A stretch of DNA of 25,091 bases. It comes from CAYYWV01 sp964475385. GTDB lineage: Bacteria; Pseudomonadota; Alphaproteobacteria; JAAXGF01. The position numbers were made by a program, and so were the translations under genes. The DNA is taken from assembly GCA_964475385.1 (NCBI GenBank), contig CAYYWV010000033.1:1-25091 (forward strand), written 5' to 3'. This document shows, piece after piece, positions 7,580 through 15,044 of the stretch (position 1 is its first letter; the number at the start of each line of letters is the position of its first letter). Below the pieces are notes generated by a model. The model ran no database searches, had not been told where the DNA came from, and worked only from the letters and a program-made list of their open reading frames with translations.

Positions 7580-8650
7580 ATGTCCGCGATCGAGCTGATC
7601 CACGTGACCAAGCGCTGGGGACCGACGGTCGCGGTCGACGACGTCTCGTTCCGGGTCGATGAGGGCAGCTTCGTCGTTCTTCTTGGCCCGTCGGGCTGCG
7701 GAAAATCGACCACGCTTCGCATGATCGCCGGCCTCGAGGAAACGAGCGCCGGCCGGATCGTGATCGCGGAGCGCGACATGACGGAAGAGCCGCCCTCCCG
7801 GCGCCGGGTGTCGATGGTCTTCCAGTCTTACGCCTTGTTCCCCCACCTCAACGTGGCCGAGAACATCGTCTTCGGCCTCAAGGTGCGCAAAGTATCCGCA
7901 GCCGAGCGCCGCGAGCGCCTCGCCCGCGTCGCCGATCTCGTCGGCCTCGCCGGGCTTCTCGACCGCAAGCCGGCCCAGCTTTCGGGCGGCCAGCGCCAGC
8001 GGGTCGCGCTTGCGCGGGCGATCATCGCCGAGAATCCGATCTGTCTGATGGACGAGCCGCTGTCGAACCTCGACGCCAAGCTGCGCCATGAGATGCGGGT
8101 CGAGATCCGCGCCCTCCAACAACGCCTCGGCATGACCGTGGTCTATGTCACCCACGACCAGACCGAGGCCATGAGCATGGCCGACAAGATCGTCCTGCTC
8201 CGCGAGGGTCGAATCGAGCAGGAAGGCGCGCCCGACGATCTTTACGACCGCCCCGAGACCGTCTTCGCCGCGAGCTTCATCGGCACGCCGCCGATGAACT
8301 TGCTCGCGCTCTCCGACGGCCCCCAGGGCGCGGTGCTGACGGGCTCGGACGTGCCTGTGCTCGATGGCGCGGGGCGCGGACGGCTCTTCGGCGTTCGGCC
8401 CGAGCATGTCGTCATCGACGAACGCGACGGCGTGCCGGCCGCGCTTTGCGCGTCGGACTATCTCGGGGCCGACACCATCGTGACCGCGCGCATCGGCGAG
8501 CAGACGCTTTCGGTGCGCGTGCCGGGCCGCTTCGTCGCCCAGCCGGGCGAAACCGTTCGCCTGCGCTGGTCGCCCGGCGACGTCCACGTTTTCGACCAGG
8601 CGACGGGCCGGCGCATGAGCGGGTACAGGGTTCGAAGCATCGCCGCGTGA
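7580..8650 (+). CDS. ABC transporter ATPase, MalK/UgpC type
   Basis: Cytosolic energising subunit of a sugar/polyol-phosphate type importer, 356 residues from this start. Walker A GPSGCGKST (36-44), Q-loop FQSYALFPHLNVAEN, signature LSGGQRQRVALARA, Walker B CLMDEPLSNLDAKLR and the switch histidine in YVTHDQTEAM are all intact. The C-terminal regulatory domain begins FIGTPPMNLLAL, a MalK/UgpC hallmark, and contains LFGVRPEHV. In-frame ATGs also exist at 7538 and 7568. I chose 7580 because homologues begin M-x-x-IEL just before the first strand and because AAAGGGAGG (7559-7567) can serve it, although the 12-base gap is long. It is the first gene of an operon with a binding protein, two permeases and a phosphodiesterase-like enzyme. 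Confidence 0.9.
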   Translation: MSAIELIHVTKRWGPTVAVDDVSFRVDEGSFVVLLGPSGCGKSTTLRMIAGLEETSAGRIVIAERDMTEEPPSRRRVSMVFQSYALFPHLNVAENIVFGLKVRKVSAAERRERLARVADLVGLAGLLDRKPAQLSGGQRQRVALARAIIAENPICLMDEPLSNLDAKLRHEMRVEIRALQQRLGMTVVYVTHDQTEAMSMADKIVLLREGRIEQEGAPDDLYDRPETVFAASFIGTPPMNLLALSDGPQGAVLTGSDVPVLDGAGRGRLFGVRPEHVVIDERDGVPAALCASDYLGADTIVTARIGEQTLSVRVPGRFVAQPGETVRLRWSPGDVHVFDQATGRRMSGYRVRSIAA

Positions 8651-8664
8651 GCGGCGTTTCGGGT

Positions 8665-8700
8665 CGCGGCGGCGCCGTCGCAGCAACGACCGCCGCCGCG
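8665..8700 (+). other. Strong intercistronic hairpin between the ATPase and binding-protein genes
   Basis: CGCGGCGGCG (8665-8674) pairs perfectly with CGCCGCCGCG (8691-8700). Inside it GTCG (8677-8680) pairs with CGAC (8687-8690) beside a two-base bulge, leaving a six-base loop. It follows the ATPase stop by 14 bases. No T run follows, so an mRNA-processing or 5' stabilising element for the binding-protein message is more likely than a terminator. Confidence 0.55.
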
Positions 8701-8704
8701 GGGG

Positions 8705-8724
8705 TTCAGTTCAGTGCAGTGCAG
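8705..8724 (+). repeat. Four 5-base tandem units in the leader of the binding-protein gene
   Basis: Two copies of TTCAG are followed directly by two copies of TGCAG between the hairpin at 8665-8700 and the binding-protein ribosome site (AGAGGTG). It may be a small slippage-derived repeat; no function is evident. Confidence 0.4.
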
Positions 8725-8747
8725 GGAATGGACACAGAGGTGACACC

Positions 8748-10040
8748 ATGTTTACGAGACTGCTGAAGAAAACCGCGCTCGCCGCGCTCGCGGCGGTCTT
8801 GGCCGCGGGGCTCTCCGCGACCGCGAAGGCCGGAGTCGAGCTGACCATGTACTACCCGGTCGCCGTCGGCGGACCGTTGACCAAGATCGTCGACGGCCTG
8901 GTCGCCGACTTCGAAAAGGAAAACCCCGACATCAAGGTCAACGCGATCTACGCCGGCAACTATAACGACGCTCGCATCAAGGCGCTCGCCGCGCTCAAGA
9001 GCGGCAAGCCCGCCCAGCTTTCGGTGATGTTCGCGATCGACATCTACGAGCTGATCGAGCAGGACGCGATCGTTCCCTTCGACGACCTGGTCTCGACCGA
9101 CGAGGAGCGCGCCTGGCTCAACAGCTTCTACCCGGCGCTGATGGAGAACGGCCGCACCCTGGGCAAGACCTGGGGCGTTCCGTTCCAGCGCTCCACCATC
9201 GTCATGTACTACAACAAGGACGCCTTCCGCGAAGCCGGGCTCGACCCCGAGAAGCCGCCGGCGACCTGGGACGAGCTGGTCGCGATGGGCAAGAAGCTGA
9301 CCAAGGTCGAGAACGGCCAAGTCAAGCGCTGGGGCCTGATGATCCCGTCCACCGGCTATCCCTACTGGATGTTCGGCGCGCTCGCCATGCAGAACGGCCA
9401 GGTGCTGATGAACGGCGACGGCAACAAGACCTTCTTCGACGCCCCGGCCACCGTCGAGGCGCTCCAGTTCTGGGTCGACCTCGGCCGCAAATACGGGGTA
9501 ATGCCGTCGGGCACCATCGAGTGGGGCACGCTGCGCCAGAACTTCCTCGAAGGAAAGACCGCGATCATGTGGCACTCGACCGGCAACCTGACCGTGGTCA
9601 AGAAGAAGGCCAAGTTCGACTTCGGCGTCGCCATGCTGCCGGCCAAGAAGCGCCGCGGCACGCCCACGGGCGGCGGCAACTTCTACATCTTCAAGAAGAG
9701 CACGCCCGAGGAGAAGCAGGCGGCCATGCGGCTGATCCGCTTCATGACCGCGCCCGAGCGCGCCGCCGAGTGGAGCATCAAGACCGGCTACATCGGCACC
9801 AGCCCGGCGGCCTACGAGACGCCGGCGCTTAAGAAGTACGTGGCCGAGTTCCCGCCCGCCGCGGTCGCCCGCGACCAGCTCAAATACGCCACGGCCGAGC
9901 TTTCGACCTATCAGACCGGCCGCGTGCGCAAGCTGCTCGACGACGCGATTCAGGCCGCTCTGGTCGGCTCCAAAACCCCGGCCGAGGCGCTCAAGGCGGC
10001 GCAGAAGCAGGCGGACCGGCTGCTCAAGCGGTATCGCTGA
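8748..10040 (+). CDS. Extracellular solute-binding protein, family 1 (UgpB-like)
   Basis: Periplasmic ligand-binding protein of 430 residues delivering solute to the two following permeases. A clear type I signal peptide (basic MFTRLLKK, hydrophobic Ala/Leu core) ends AKA at about 26-28. The mature protein shows the family pattern GPLTKIVDGLVADFEKENP near the N-terminus, WGVPFQRSTIVMYYNKDAF with PATWDEL in the middle, and an AAMRLIRFMTAPE helix later. Length and pattern resemble sn-glycerol-3-phosphate or disaccharide binders. AGAGGTG precedes the ATG. It is flanked on both sides by strong hairpins, a layout expected for a binding protein made in excess over its membrane partners. The ligand is inferred as glycerol-phosphate-like because of the GlpR-type regulator and the downstream hydrolase, but a sugar is possible. 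Confidence 0.88.
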   Translation: MFTRLLKKTALAALAAVLAAGLSATAKAGVELTMYYPVAVGGPLTKIVDGLVADFEKENPDIKVNAIYAGNYNDARIKALAALKSGKPAQLSVMFAIDIYELIEQDAIVPFDDLVSTDEERAWLNSFYPALMENGRTLGKTWGVPFQRSTIVMYYNKDAFREAGLDPEKPPATWDELVAMGKKLTKVENGQVKRWGLMIPSTGYPYWMFGALAMQNGQVLMNGDGNKTFFDAPATVEALQFWVDLGRKYGVMPSGTIEWGTLRQNFLEGKTAIMWHSTGNLTVVKKKAKFDFGVAMLPAKKRRGTPTGGGNFYIFKKSTPEEKQAAMRLIRFMTAPERAAEWSIKTGYIGTSPAAYETPALKKYVAEFPPAAVARDQLKYATAELSTYQTGRVRKLLDDAIQAALVGSKTPAEALKAAQKQADRLLKRYR

Positions 10041-10070
10041 TCCCGGGCCGCGCGCAAGCGCCAACCGGGA

Positions 10071-10109
10071 GACGCCCGGAAGCTCGCCCGTGCGGGGCTT
10101 CCGGGCGTC
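10071..10109 (+). other. Strong hairpin after the binding-protein gene
   Basis: GACGCCCGGAAGC (10071-10083) and GCTTCCGGGCGTC (10097-10109) form a perfect 13-bp stem around a 13-base loop. It starts 30 bases after the binding-protein stop and ends 48 bases before the first permease. No T tract follows. This resembles the malE-malF type intercistronic structure, which protects the upstream message and lowers permease output. Confidence 0.7.
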
Positions 10110-10157
10110 CGCCCGGCCATTGCCGATCCACGCCCAAGCAGCCTCGAAAATAGCGGC

Positions 10158-11042
10158 ATGACCTCGCGACGCGCGATTCTGAACCAGGTCTACGGCTGGC
10201 TTCTGCTGACGCCGGCGGCGATCCTTCTGATCGCGTTCACCCACTACCCGGCGCTCGCGACGCTCTGGCAGAGCTTCTTTTCGTCGGGAACCGCCATCCG
10301 GCCCTCGGTCTTCGTCGGCCTCGACAACTACCGGATGATGCTCGACGACGAGGTGTTCTGGCAGGTGGTTCGCAACAACCTTCTGTTCGCCGTCGGCACC
10401 ATTCCGGCGAGCATCGCCATCGCGCTCGCGATGGCGCTCTGGGTTAACCGCAAGCTGCCGCTCCGCGGGCTCGTGCGGATGAGCTACTTCACGCCGACCA
10501 TTCTGCCGATGATCGCGGTCGCCAACATCTGGCTGTTCTTCTACACGCCCGAGATCGGGCTCGTCGACAAGATCGCCGCGATCTTCGGGATTCCTTCGCA
10601 CAACTGGTTGGGCGATCCGAACACGGTGCTTTGGGCGATCGTGGTGATGGCGATCTGGAAGGAAGCGGGCTTCTTCATGATCTTCTACCTCGCCGCCCTT
10701 CAGTCGCTGCCGCCCGAGCTCGAAGAGGCCGGCCGCCTCGAAGGCGCGAGCCGTTGGTACTACTTCCGGCGGGTCACCTTCCCGCTCCTGATGCCGACCA
10801 GTCTGTTCGTGCTCATCAACGCGGTGATCAACTCGTTCAAGCTGGTCGATCAGCTCTTCATTCTGACCAAGGGCGGTCCCGACAACGCGAGCTCGCTGCT
10901 CCTCTACTACATCTACGAGGTCGCGTTCAGCTTCTTCGACCAAGCCTATGCGTCGACGCTCACGGTGGTGCTGCTCGCGGCGCTCGCGGTGATCTCGATC
11001 GGCCAGTTCGTGATCCTGGATAAGCGGATTCATTACCGATGA
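10158..11042 (+). CDS. ABC transporter permease, UgpA/MalF type
   Basis: Inner-membrane channel subunit of 294 residues with about six hydrophobic helices, the first at VYGWLLLTPAAILLIAF (11-27). The cytoplasmic coupling loop EEAGRLEGA (189-197) followed by a Pro near the end of the next helix is the EAA motif of binding-protein-dependent permeases. The FVGLDNYRMML segment is typical of the MalF/UgpA side. The ATG at 10158 has no strong ribosome site, which would agree with lower expression than the binding protein. The stop overlaps the next start by four bases (ATGA). Confidence 0.9.
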   Translation: MTSRRAILNQVYGWLLLTPAAILLIAFTHYPALATLWQSFFSSGTAIRPSVFVGLDNYRMMLDDEVFWQVVRNNLLFAVGTIPASIAIALAMALWVNRKLPLRGLVRMSYFTPTILPMIAVANIWLFFYTPEIGLVDKIAAIFGIPSHNWLGDPNTVLWAIVVMAIWKEAGFFMIFYLAALQSLPPELEEAGRLEGASRWYYFRRVTFPLLMPTSLFVLINAVINSFKLVDQLFILTKGGPDNASSLLLYYIYEVAFSFFDQAYASTLTVVLLAALAVISIGQFVILDKRIHYR

Positions 11043-11863
11043 ACGGACCGCGTAAGCGCGACCTTCTGGCGGGAATCGAGGCCGGCGCGGCCTGGCTCCT
11101 TGCGATTCTCTGGCTGTCGCCGCTGATCTACGCCTTCTGGAGCGCTTTTCACCCGCCCGAGTACGCAACCCGTTTCGCGCTGTTCGCGCCGCTCACCCTC
11201 GACAACTTCCGCGAAGCCTGGTCGCAAGCCCCGTTCGCGCGCTACTTCCTCAACACCTTCATTCTGGTGACCATGATCCTGGCGGCGCAGTTCGCGCTCT
11301 GCACGCTCGCCGGCTTCGCCTTCGCGCGATTCGAGTTTCGCGGCCGCGGCGTCGCCTTCGCGCTGGTTCTCGTCCAGCTCATGATCATGCCCGAGGTGCT
11401 GATCGTCGAGAACTATCGGATCATGAGCCGGCTCGGCCTGGTCGACACCATCCTCGGCATCGGGCTGCCCTATATGGCGAGCGCGTTCGGCATCTTCCTT
11501 CTGCGCCAGACCTTCAAGACCGTGCCCAAGGAGCTCGAGGAAGCGGCGCGGGTCGAGGGCTGCTCGATGCTCCAGATCCTGTGGAAGGTCTACGTGCCGC
11601 TCGCCCGGCCGACCTACATCGCCTACGGGCTGGTCTCGGTAAGCTACCACTGGAACAACTTCCTGTGGCCGCTGGTCATCACCAACTCGGTCGAGACCCG
11701 GCCGCTCACCGTCGGTCTCGCGATCTTCGGCGCGCCCGAATCGGGCGTCGACTGGTCGATCATCACCGCCGGCACGCTGCTTGCGGTCGCGCCGCTGCTG
11801 GTCGCCTTTCTTCTTTTCCAACGCCAGTTCGTGCAGTCGTTCATGCACGCCGGGATCAAATGA
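11039..11863 (+). CDS. ABC transporter permease, UgpE/MalG type
   Basis: Second channel subunit, 274 residues, pairing with the preceding permease. It has an N-terminal helix from about 17-33, the LTLDNFREAW segment typical of MalG/UgpE proteins, the FAFARFEFRG helix end, and the EAA coupling loop EEAARVEGC (167-175). The start overlaps the upstream permease stop and its own stop overlaps the downstream hydrolase start, both as ATGA, so the three genes are translationally coupled. The usual MalG C-terminal tail FVQSFMHAGIK is present, so the protein looks complete. Confidence 0.9.
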   Translation: MNGPRKRDLLAGIEAGAAWLLAILWLSPLIYAFWSAFHPPEYATRFALFAPLTLDNFREAWSQAPFARYFLNTFILVTMILAAQFALCTLAGFAFARFEFRGRGVAFALVLVQLMIMPEVLIVENYRIMSRLGLVDTILGIGLPYMASAFGIFLLRQTFKTVPKELEEAARVEGCSMLQILWKVYVPLARPTYIAYGLVSVSYHWNNFLWPLVITNSVETRPLTVGLAIFGAPESGVDWSIITAGTLLAVAPLLVAFLLFQRQFVQSFMHAGIK

Positions 11864-12741
11864 CCGCGATCGTCACCTGGAACGTCCAAAGCGGCCGCGG
11901 CGTGGACGGACGGCTCGACCTCGGCCGCGTCGCGCGCGCGATCGGAGAGATCGGCGGGGCCGACGTGATCTGCCTTCAAGAGGTGATTCGTTTCATGCCC
12001 GAGCTCGACGACGGCGCGGGCGCCGATCAAGTCGCGGTTCTCGGCGGGCTTTTCCCGGGCTTCGAGCCGGTCTACGGCCCGGCGGTCGAGCGAGCGGGCG
12101 GCGTGACGGGCCGCCACGCCCAGTACGGCAACCTGGTGCTTTCGCGCCTTCCGGTCCTTGCGATCGCGCGCCACATGCTGCCGCAACCGGCCGAGCCCGG
12201 CGTCAGGTTCATGCCGCGCCAAGCGACCGAGGTGACGGTCGCGGCCCGCGATGGCCCTTTGCGGATCGTCACCACCCATCTCGAGTTCCACTCCGAGACC
12301 CAGAGACTCGCCCAGGCCGCGCGCCTGCGCGCGCTCCACCGTGAGGCCGCCGCCAACGCGGCCACGCCCGTTCCCCGGCCCGAGAGCGGCGCCTACGCCG
12401 CCGTTCCCCGGCCGGCGCGCTGCGTGCTTTGCGGCGACTTCAACGCGCTGCCGGGCGATGCGGTCTACGCCTGCGTCACAGCCCCGTTCGACGACGAAAC
12501 CCCGCCGCTTCTCGATGCCTGGCGCGCAGTCCATGGCGACGCCCCGCACCCGCCCACCTGCGGCGTTTACGACCGTCGCCAGTGGCCCGAGGGCCCCCAT
12601 TGCCGCGATTTCGCCTTCGTCACCCCCGATCTCGCCCGCCGGATCGACCGTATCGAAGTCGACCTCGAGACCGCGGTCTCCGACCATCAGCCCTTGCGCA
12701 TCGTGATCGCCGATTTAGCTCTCGGGCGCGAAAGGTTTTGA
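11860..12741 (+). CDS. Endonuclease/exonuclease/phosphatase (EEP)-fold hydrolase, probable phosphodiesterase
   Basis: Metal-dependent hydrolase of 293 residues. The EEP catalytic set is readable: Asn8 (TWNVQ), Glu41 (LQE), His140 (TTHLEF), Asp193 and Asn195 (GDFN), Asp250 (CRDFAFV) and Asp275-His276 (SDHQP). No signal peptide is visible, so it acts in the cytosol. It overlaps the upstream permease by four bases, tying it closely to the importer. EEP members include sphingomyelinases, phosphatidylinositol phosphatases and other phosphodiesterases, so the simplest reading is that it cleaves the imported phosphodiester, doing the job that a glycerophosphodiester phosphodiesterase does in ugp operons. 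A nucleic-acid role is less likely from context. A Pro/Ala-rich insert lies at about 165-187. The stop codon falls inside an FNR-type box for the next operon. Confidence 0.85.
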   Translation: MTAIVTWNVQSGRGVDGRLDLGRVARAIGEIGGADVICLQEVIRFMPELDDGAGADQVAVLGGLFPGFEPVYGPAVERAGGVTGRHAQYGNLVLSRLPVLAIARHMLPQPAEPGVRFMPRQATEVTVAARDGPLRIVTTHLEFHSETQRLAQAARLRALHREAAANAATPVPRPESGAYAAVPRPARCVLCGDFNALPGDAVYACVTAPFDDETPPLLDAWRAVHGDAPHPPTCGVYDRRQWPEGPHCRDFAFVTPDLARRIDRIEVDLETAVSDHQPLRIVIADLALGRERF

Positions 12742-12777
12742 TCTCGATCAACCGCCGCCCATCGGTCCTCCTATAGG
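12738..12777 (+). promoter_or_regulatory. FNR/FixK-type box and -10 element of the liv operon
   Basis: TTGATCTCGATCAA (12738-12751) matches the FNR consensus TTGAT-N4-ATCAA at every fixed position, and its arms extend to TTGATC/GATCAA. A -10-like TATAGG lies at 12772-12777. With a start near 12785-12786 the box is centred about 41 bases upstream, the class II activator position. The box overlaps the stop codon of the upstream hydrolase gene (12739-12741). The leader to livK would be about 125 bases. A TTGACA (12782-12787) and a TTGACC (12801-12806) also occur, but neither has a convincing -10. Confidence 0.72.
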
Positions 12778-12909
12778 GTGGTTGACAGTAAGGCTTTTCC
12801 TTGACCCGACTTCCCATGTGGGATTCCCTATGGCGCGCGCCGGCGTCGAAGTCCACATAGAGCGCCGGGCGATATGCAGAGCCGAACCATGCAGGGGGGA
12901 CGAACAACA

Positions 12910-14088
12910 ATGAGACAGCTTTCAAAGCGCGGCGGTCTCCACGTGTTGGCCGCACTTGCCGTATTCGCCGCAACCGCCTTCTCGAGCCTGGGGGCGGGCC
13001 GCGTCTTCGCTGCCGAGCCGATCAAAATCGGCAGCTTTCTCTCGGTTTCCGGCGGGGCTTCCTTCCTCGGCGCTCCCGAGCTCAAGACCATGCAAATGGT
13101 CATCGAGGACATCAACGCCAAAGGCGGCATCTTGGGTCACAAGCTCGCGCTCATCCACTATGACGATCAGACCAACGCCAAGAACGCCATCACCTACGTC
13201 AAGCGCTTGATCAACCAGGACAAGGTCGACCTTATCATCGGCGGCTCGACCACCGGCAACACCATGGCGGTGATCAAGCTGATCCAGAAGGCGGGGATGC
13301 CGTTCATCTCGCTCGCCGGCGCCAGCGTCATCATCGACCCGGTCAAGAAGTGGGTCTTCAAAACCCCGCACACCGACAAGGTCGCGGTCTCCAAGATCTT
13401 TCAGGACATGAAGGCGCGCGGCCTCGCCAAGGTCGGACTCCTTTCCGGCAGCGGCGGATTCGACAAGTCGTGCCGCAAGAACGCCCATGCGCTCGCCGCC
13501 CGGTTCGGCCTCTCCATCGTCGCCGACGAGGTCCACGGCAAGGGCGACACCGACATGACGCCGCAGCTCACCAAGATCAAGAACACGCCGGGAATCCAGG
13601 CGTTTCTCTACTGCGGGTTCGGCGCGCCGACCAGCATCGTCGCCAAGAACTACAAGCAGCTCGGAATGACGATCCCCCATTATCAGACCCATGGCTCGGC
13701 CTCGATGAAGTTCATCGAAGGCGCGGCCGGGGCGGCCGAGGGCGTGCGTCTGCCGGCGGCGGCCCTTCTTGTGGTCGATCAGCTTCCCGATTCGCATCCC
13801 CAGAAGGCGGTCGGCATGGCGTACAAGACGGCCTATGAGGCCCGCTACAAGGAGCCGATCTCGACCTTCGGTGGCCACGCCTACGACGGCCTCCTGATCG
13901 CCACCCAGGCGATCAAGCGCGCAGGCTCCGCCGACAAGGAGAAGGTCCGCGCCGAGATCGAGAAGACCGACCACCTGGTCGGCGTCGACGGGATCTTCAC
14001 CATGTCGCCGACCGACCATCTCGGGTTGGACGAAGACTCTTTCGTGATGGTCGAGGTCCGAAACGGCGCATGGAAGCTTCTCCAGTAG
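12910..14088 (+). CDS. livK: Branched-chain amino acid-type ABC binding protein (LivK-like)
   Basis: Periplasmic receptor of 392 residues for the Liv-type importer encoded next. A signal peptide (MRQLSKRGG, then an Ala/Leu/Val core) ends near RVFA (31-34). The mature protein begins PIKIGSFLSVSGGASFLG and contains INAKGGILGHKLALIHYDDQ, VDLIIGGSTTG and FGGHAYDGLLIA, all typical of the Peripla_BP_6 family. The ATG at 12910 was preferred to an in-frame ATG at 12874 because a GGGGGGA ribosome site lies nine bases upstream and the signal peptide starts there. Liv binding proteins recognise branched-chain amino acids, but relatives bind aromatic or other acids; the link to ior and paaK makes an aromatic or branched amino acid plausible. 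It is preceded by an FNR-type box. Confidence 0.88.
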   Translation: MRQLSKRGGLHVLAALAVFAATAFSSLGAGRVFAAEPIKIGSFLSVSGGASFLGAPELKTMQMVIEDINAKGGILGHKLALIHYDDQTNAKNAITYVKRLINQDKVDLIIGGSTTGNTMAVIKLIQKAGMPFISLAGASVIIDPVKKWVFKTPHTDKVAVSKIFQDMKARGLAKVGLLSGSGGFDKSCRKNAHALAARFGLSIVADEVHGKGDTDMTPQLTKIKNTPGIQAFLYCGFGAPTSIVAKNYKQLGMTIPHYQTHGSASMKFIEGAAGAAEGVRLPAAALLVVDQLPDSHPQKAVGMAYKTAYEARYKEPISTFGGHAYDGLLIATQAIKRAGSADKEKVRAEIEKTDHLVGVDGIFTMSPTDHLGLDEDSFVMVEVRNGAWKLLQ

Positions 14089-14115
14089 GCCCCATGCGGA
14101 GGACCGCGTGATTCC

Positions 14116-14140
14116 CTCCCCCGCCCATGCGGCGGGGGAG
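14116..14140 (+). other. Hairpin between livK and livH, possible partial terminator
   Basis: CTCCCCCGCC (14116-14125) and GGCGGGGGAG (14131-14140) form a perfect 10-bp stem with the five-base loop CATGC, followed by TTGGTTTTC. It lies 27 bases after the livK stop and 28 bases before livH. The short T-rich tail could give partial termination, so more livK than livHMGF message would be made; mRNA protection is the alternative. Confidence 0.65.
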
Positions 14141-14168
14141 TTGGTTTTCACCAAAGCGACGGCGAACC

Positions 14169-15044
14169 GTGTCAGCAGAATTTCTTCAGTTTCTGTTCTC
14201 GGGAATCACGGTCGGCGCGATCTATGCGCTGGTCGGGCTCGGCTTCGCGATCATCTACAACGCAAGCCAGGTGATCAACTTCGCCCAGGGCGAGTTCGTG
14301 ATGATCGGCGGCATGGCGACGGTCTCGCTGCTCGGCTTCGGACTTCCGCTGTGGGCGGCGATCGCGATCGCGATCGCGATTACGGTGGGCGTAGGCCTTC
14401 TGTTCGAAAAGCTCGCCATCGAGCCCGCGCGCAACGCGTCCGTGGTGACGCTGATCATCATCACCATCGGCGCCTCGATCTTCCTGCGCGGCGCGGCGCA
14501 GGTGATCTGGGGGCAAAACTTCCAAAGCCTACCGCCGTTCTCAGGGAACGAGCCGATCACGATCGGCGGGGCCTCCATCCTGCCCCAGAGCCTGTGGGTC
14601 ATCGGCGGCGGGGCGGCCATCGTCGCCGGGCTTCAGTGGTTTTTCAACCACACGCGCGCTGGCAAAGCGATGATCGCGACCGCCCACAACCCGCTCGCCG
14701 CCAGGCTCGTCGGCATCAACACGCGCTTCGTCCTTTCGCTCAGCTTCGGACTTTCGGCGATGCTCGGCGCGGCGGCCGGGATTCTGATCGCGCCGATCTC
14801 GCTGACCTACACCGGCGTCGGCGTCATGCTCGGCCTCAAGGGTTTCAGCGCCGCCGTGCTCGGCGGGCTCGGCAAGCCGATGGGCGCGATCGCGGGCGGG
14901 CTGATCCTCGGCGTCAGCGAGGTGATGACGGCGGGCTATCTGTCGTCGGCCTACAAAGACGCCGTCGCCTTTATCATCATCCTCGCGGTTCTGTTCTTCA
15001 TGCCGAACGGGCTGTTCGGCGCCCGGGAGACGGAACGGGTATGA
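14169..15044 (+). CDS. livH: Liv-type ABC permease (LivH-like)
   Basis: Inner-membrane permease of 291 residues from the GTG at 14169. It begins FLQFLFSGITVGAIYALVGLGF and has the IINFAQGEF-type motif (VINFAQGEFVMIGG) diagnostic of LivH. Later it has GLKGFSAAVLGGLGKPMGAIAGG and ends FFMPNGLFG, so it is complete. An ATG at 14127 is in frame, but it falls in the loop of the hairpin at 14116-14140 and would add an Arg-rich segment before the first helix, so the GTG is preferred. It overlaps livM by four bases (ATGA). It partners LivM in the channel. Confidence 0.9.
   Translation: MSAEFLQFLFSGITVGAIYALVGLGFAIIYNASQVINFAQGEFVMIGGMATVSLLGFGLPLWAAIAIAIAITVGVGLLFEKLAIEPARNASVVTLIIITIGASIFLRGAAQVIWGQNFQSLPPFSGNEPITIGGASILPQSLWVIGGGAAIVAGLQWFFNHTRAGKAMIATAHNPLAARLVGINTRFVLSLSFGLSAMLGAAAGILIAPISLTYTGVGVMLGLKGFSAAVLGGLGKPMGAIAGGLILGVSEVMTAGYLSSAYKDAVAFIIILAVLFFMPNGLFGARETERV

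Noticed and set aside
8706..11168. 820-codon open frame on the minus strand opposite the importer genes
   Set aside because: Antisense shadow of the binding-protein and permease genes, Arg/Glu/Asp-rich and without a domain.
12812..12823. TCCCA-TG-TGGGA inverted repeat in the livK leader
   Set aside because: Only five-base arms and no promoter element in register; too short to call an operator.
14141..14154. TTGGT-TTTC-ACCAA before livH, with FNR-like 5-4-5 geometry
   Set aside because: The half-site is TTGGT, not TTGAT, and it lies inside the operon beside a hairpin with no promoter elements, so a secondary-structure or chance origin is more likely.
14108..15040. Upstream extension of the livM frame, apparently giving a 626-residue protein
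   Set aside because: This stretch overlaps livH in another frame and is Arg-rich nonsense; livM homology starts at the ATG at 15041.
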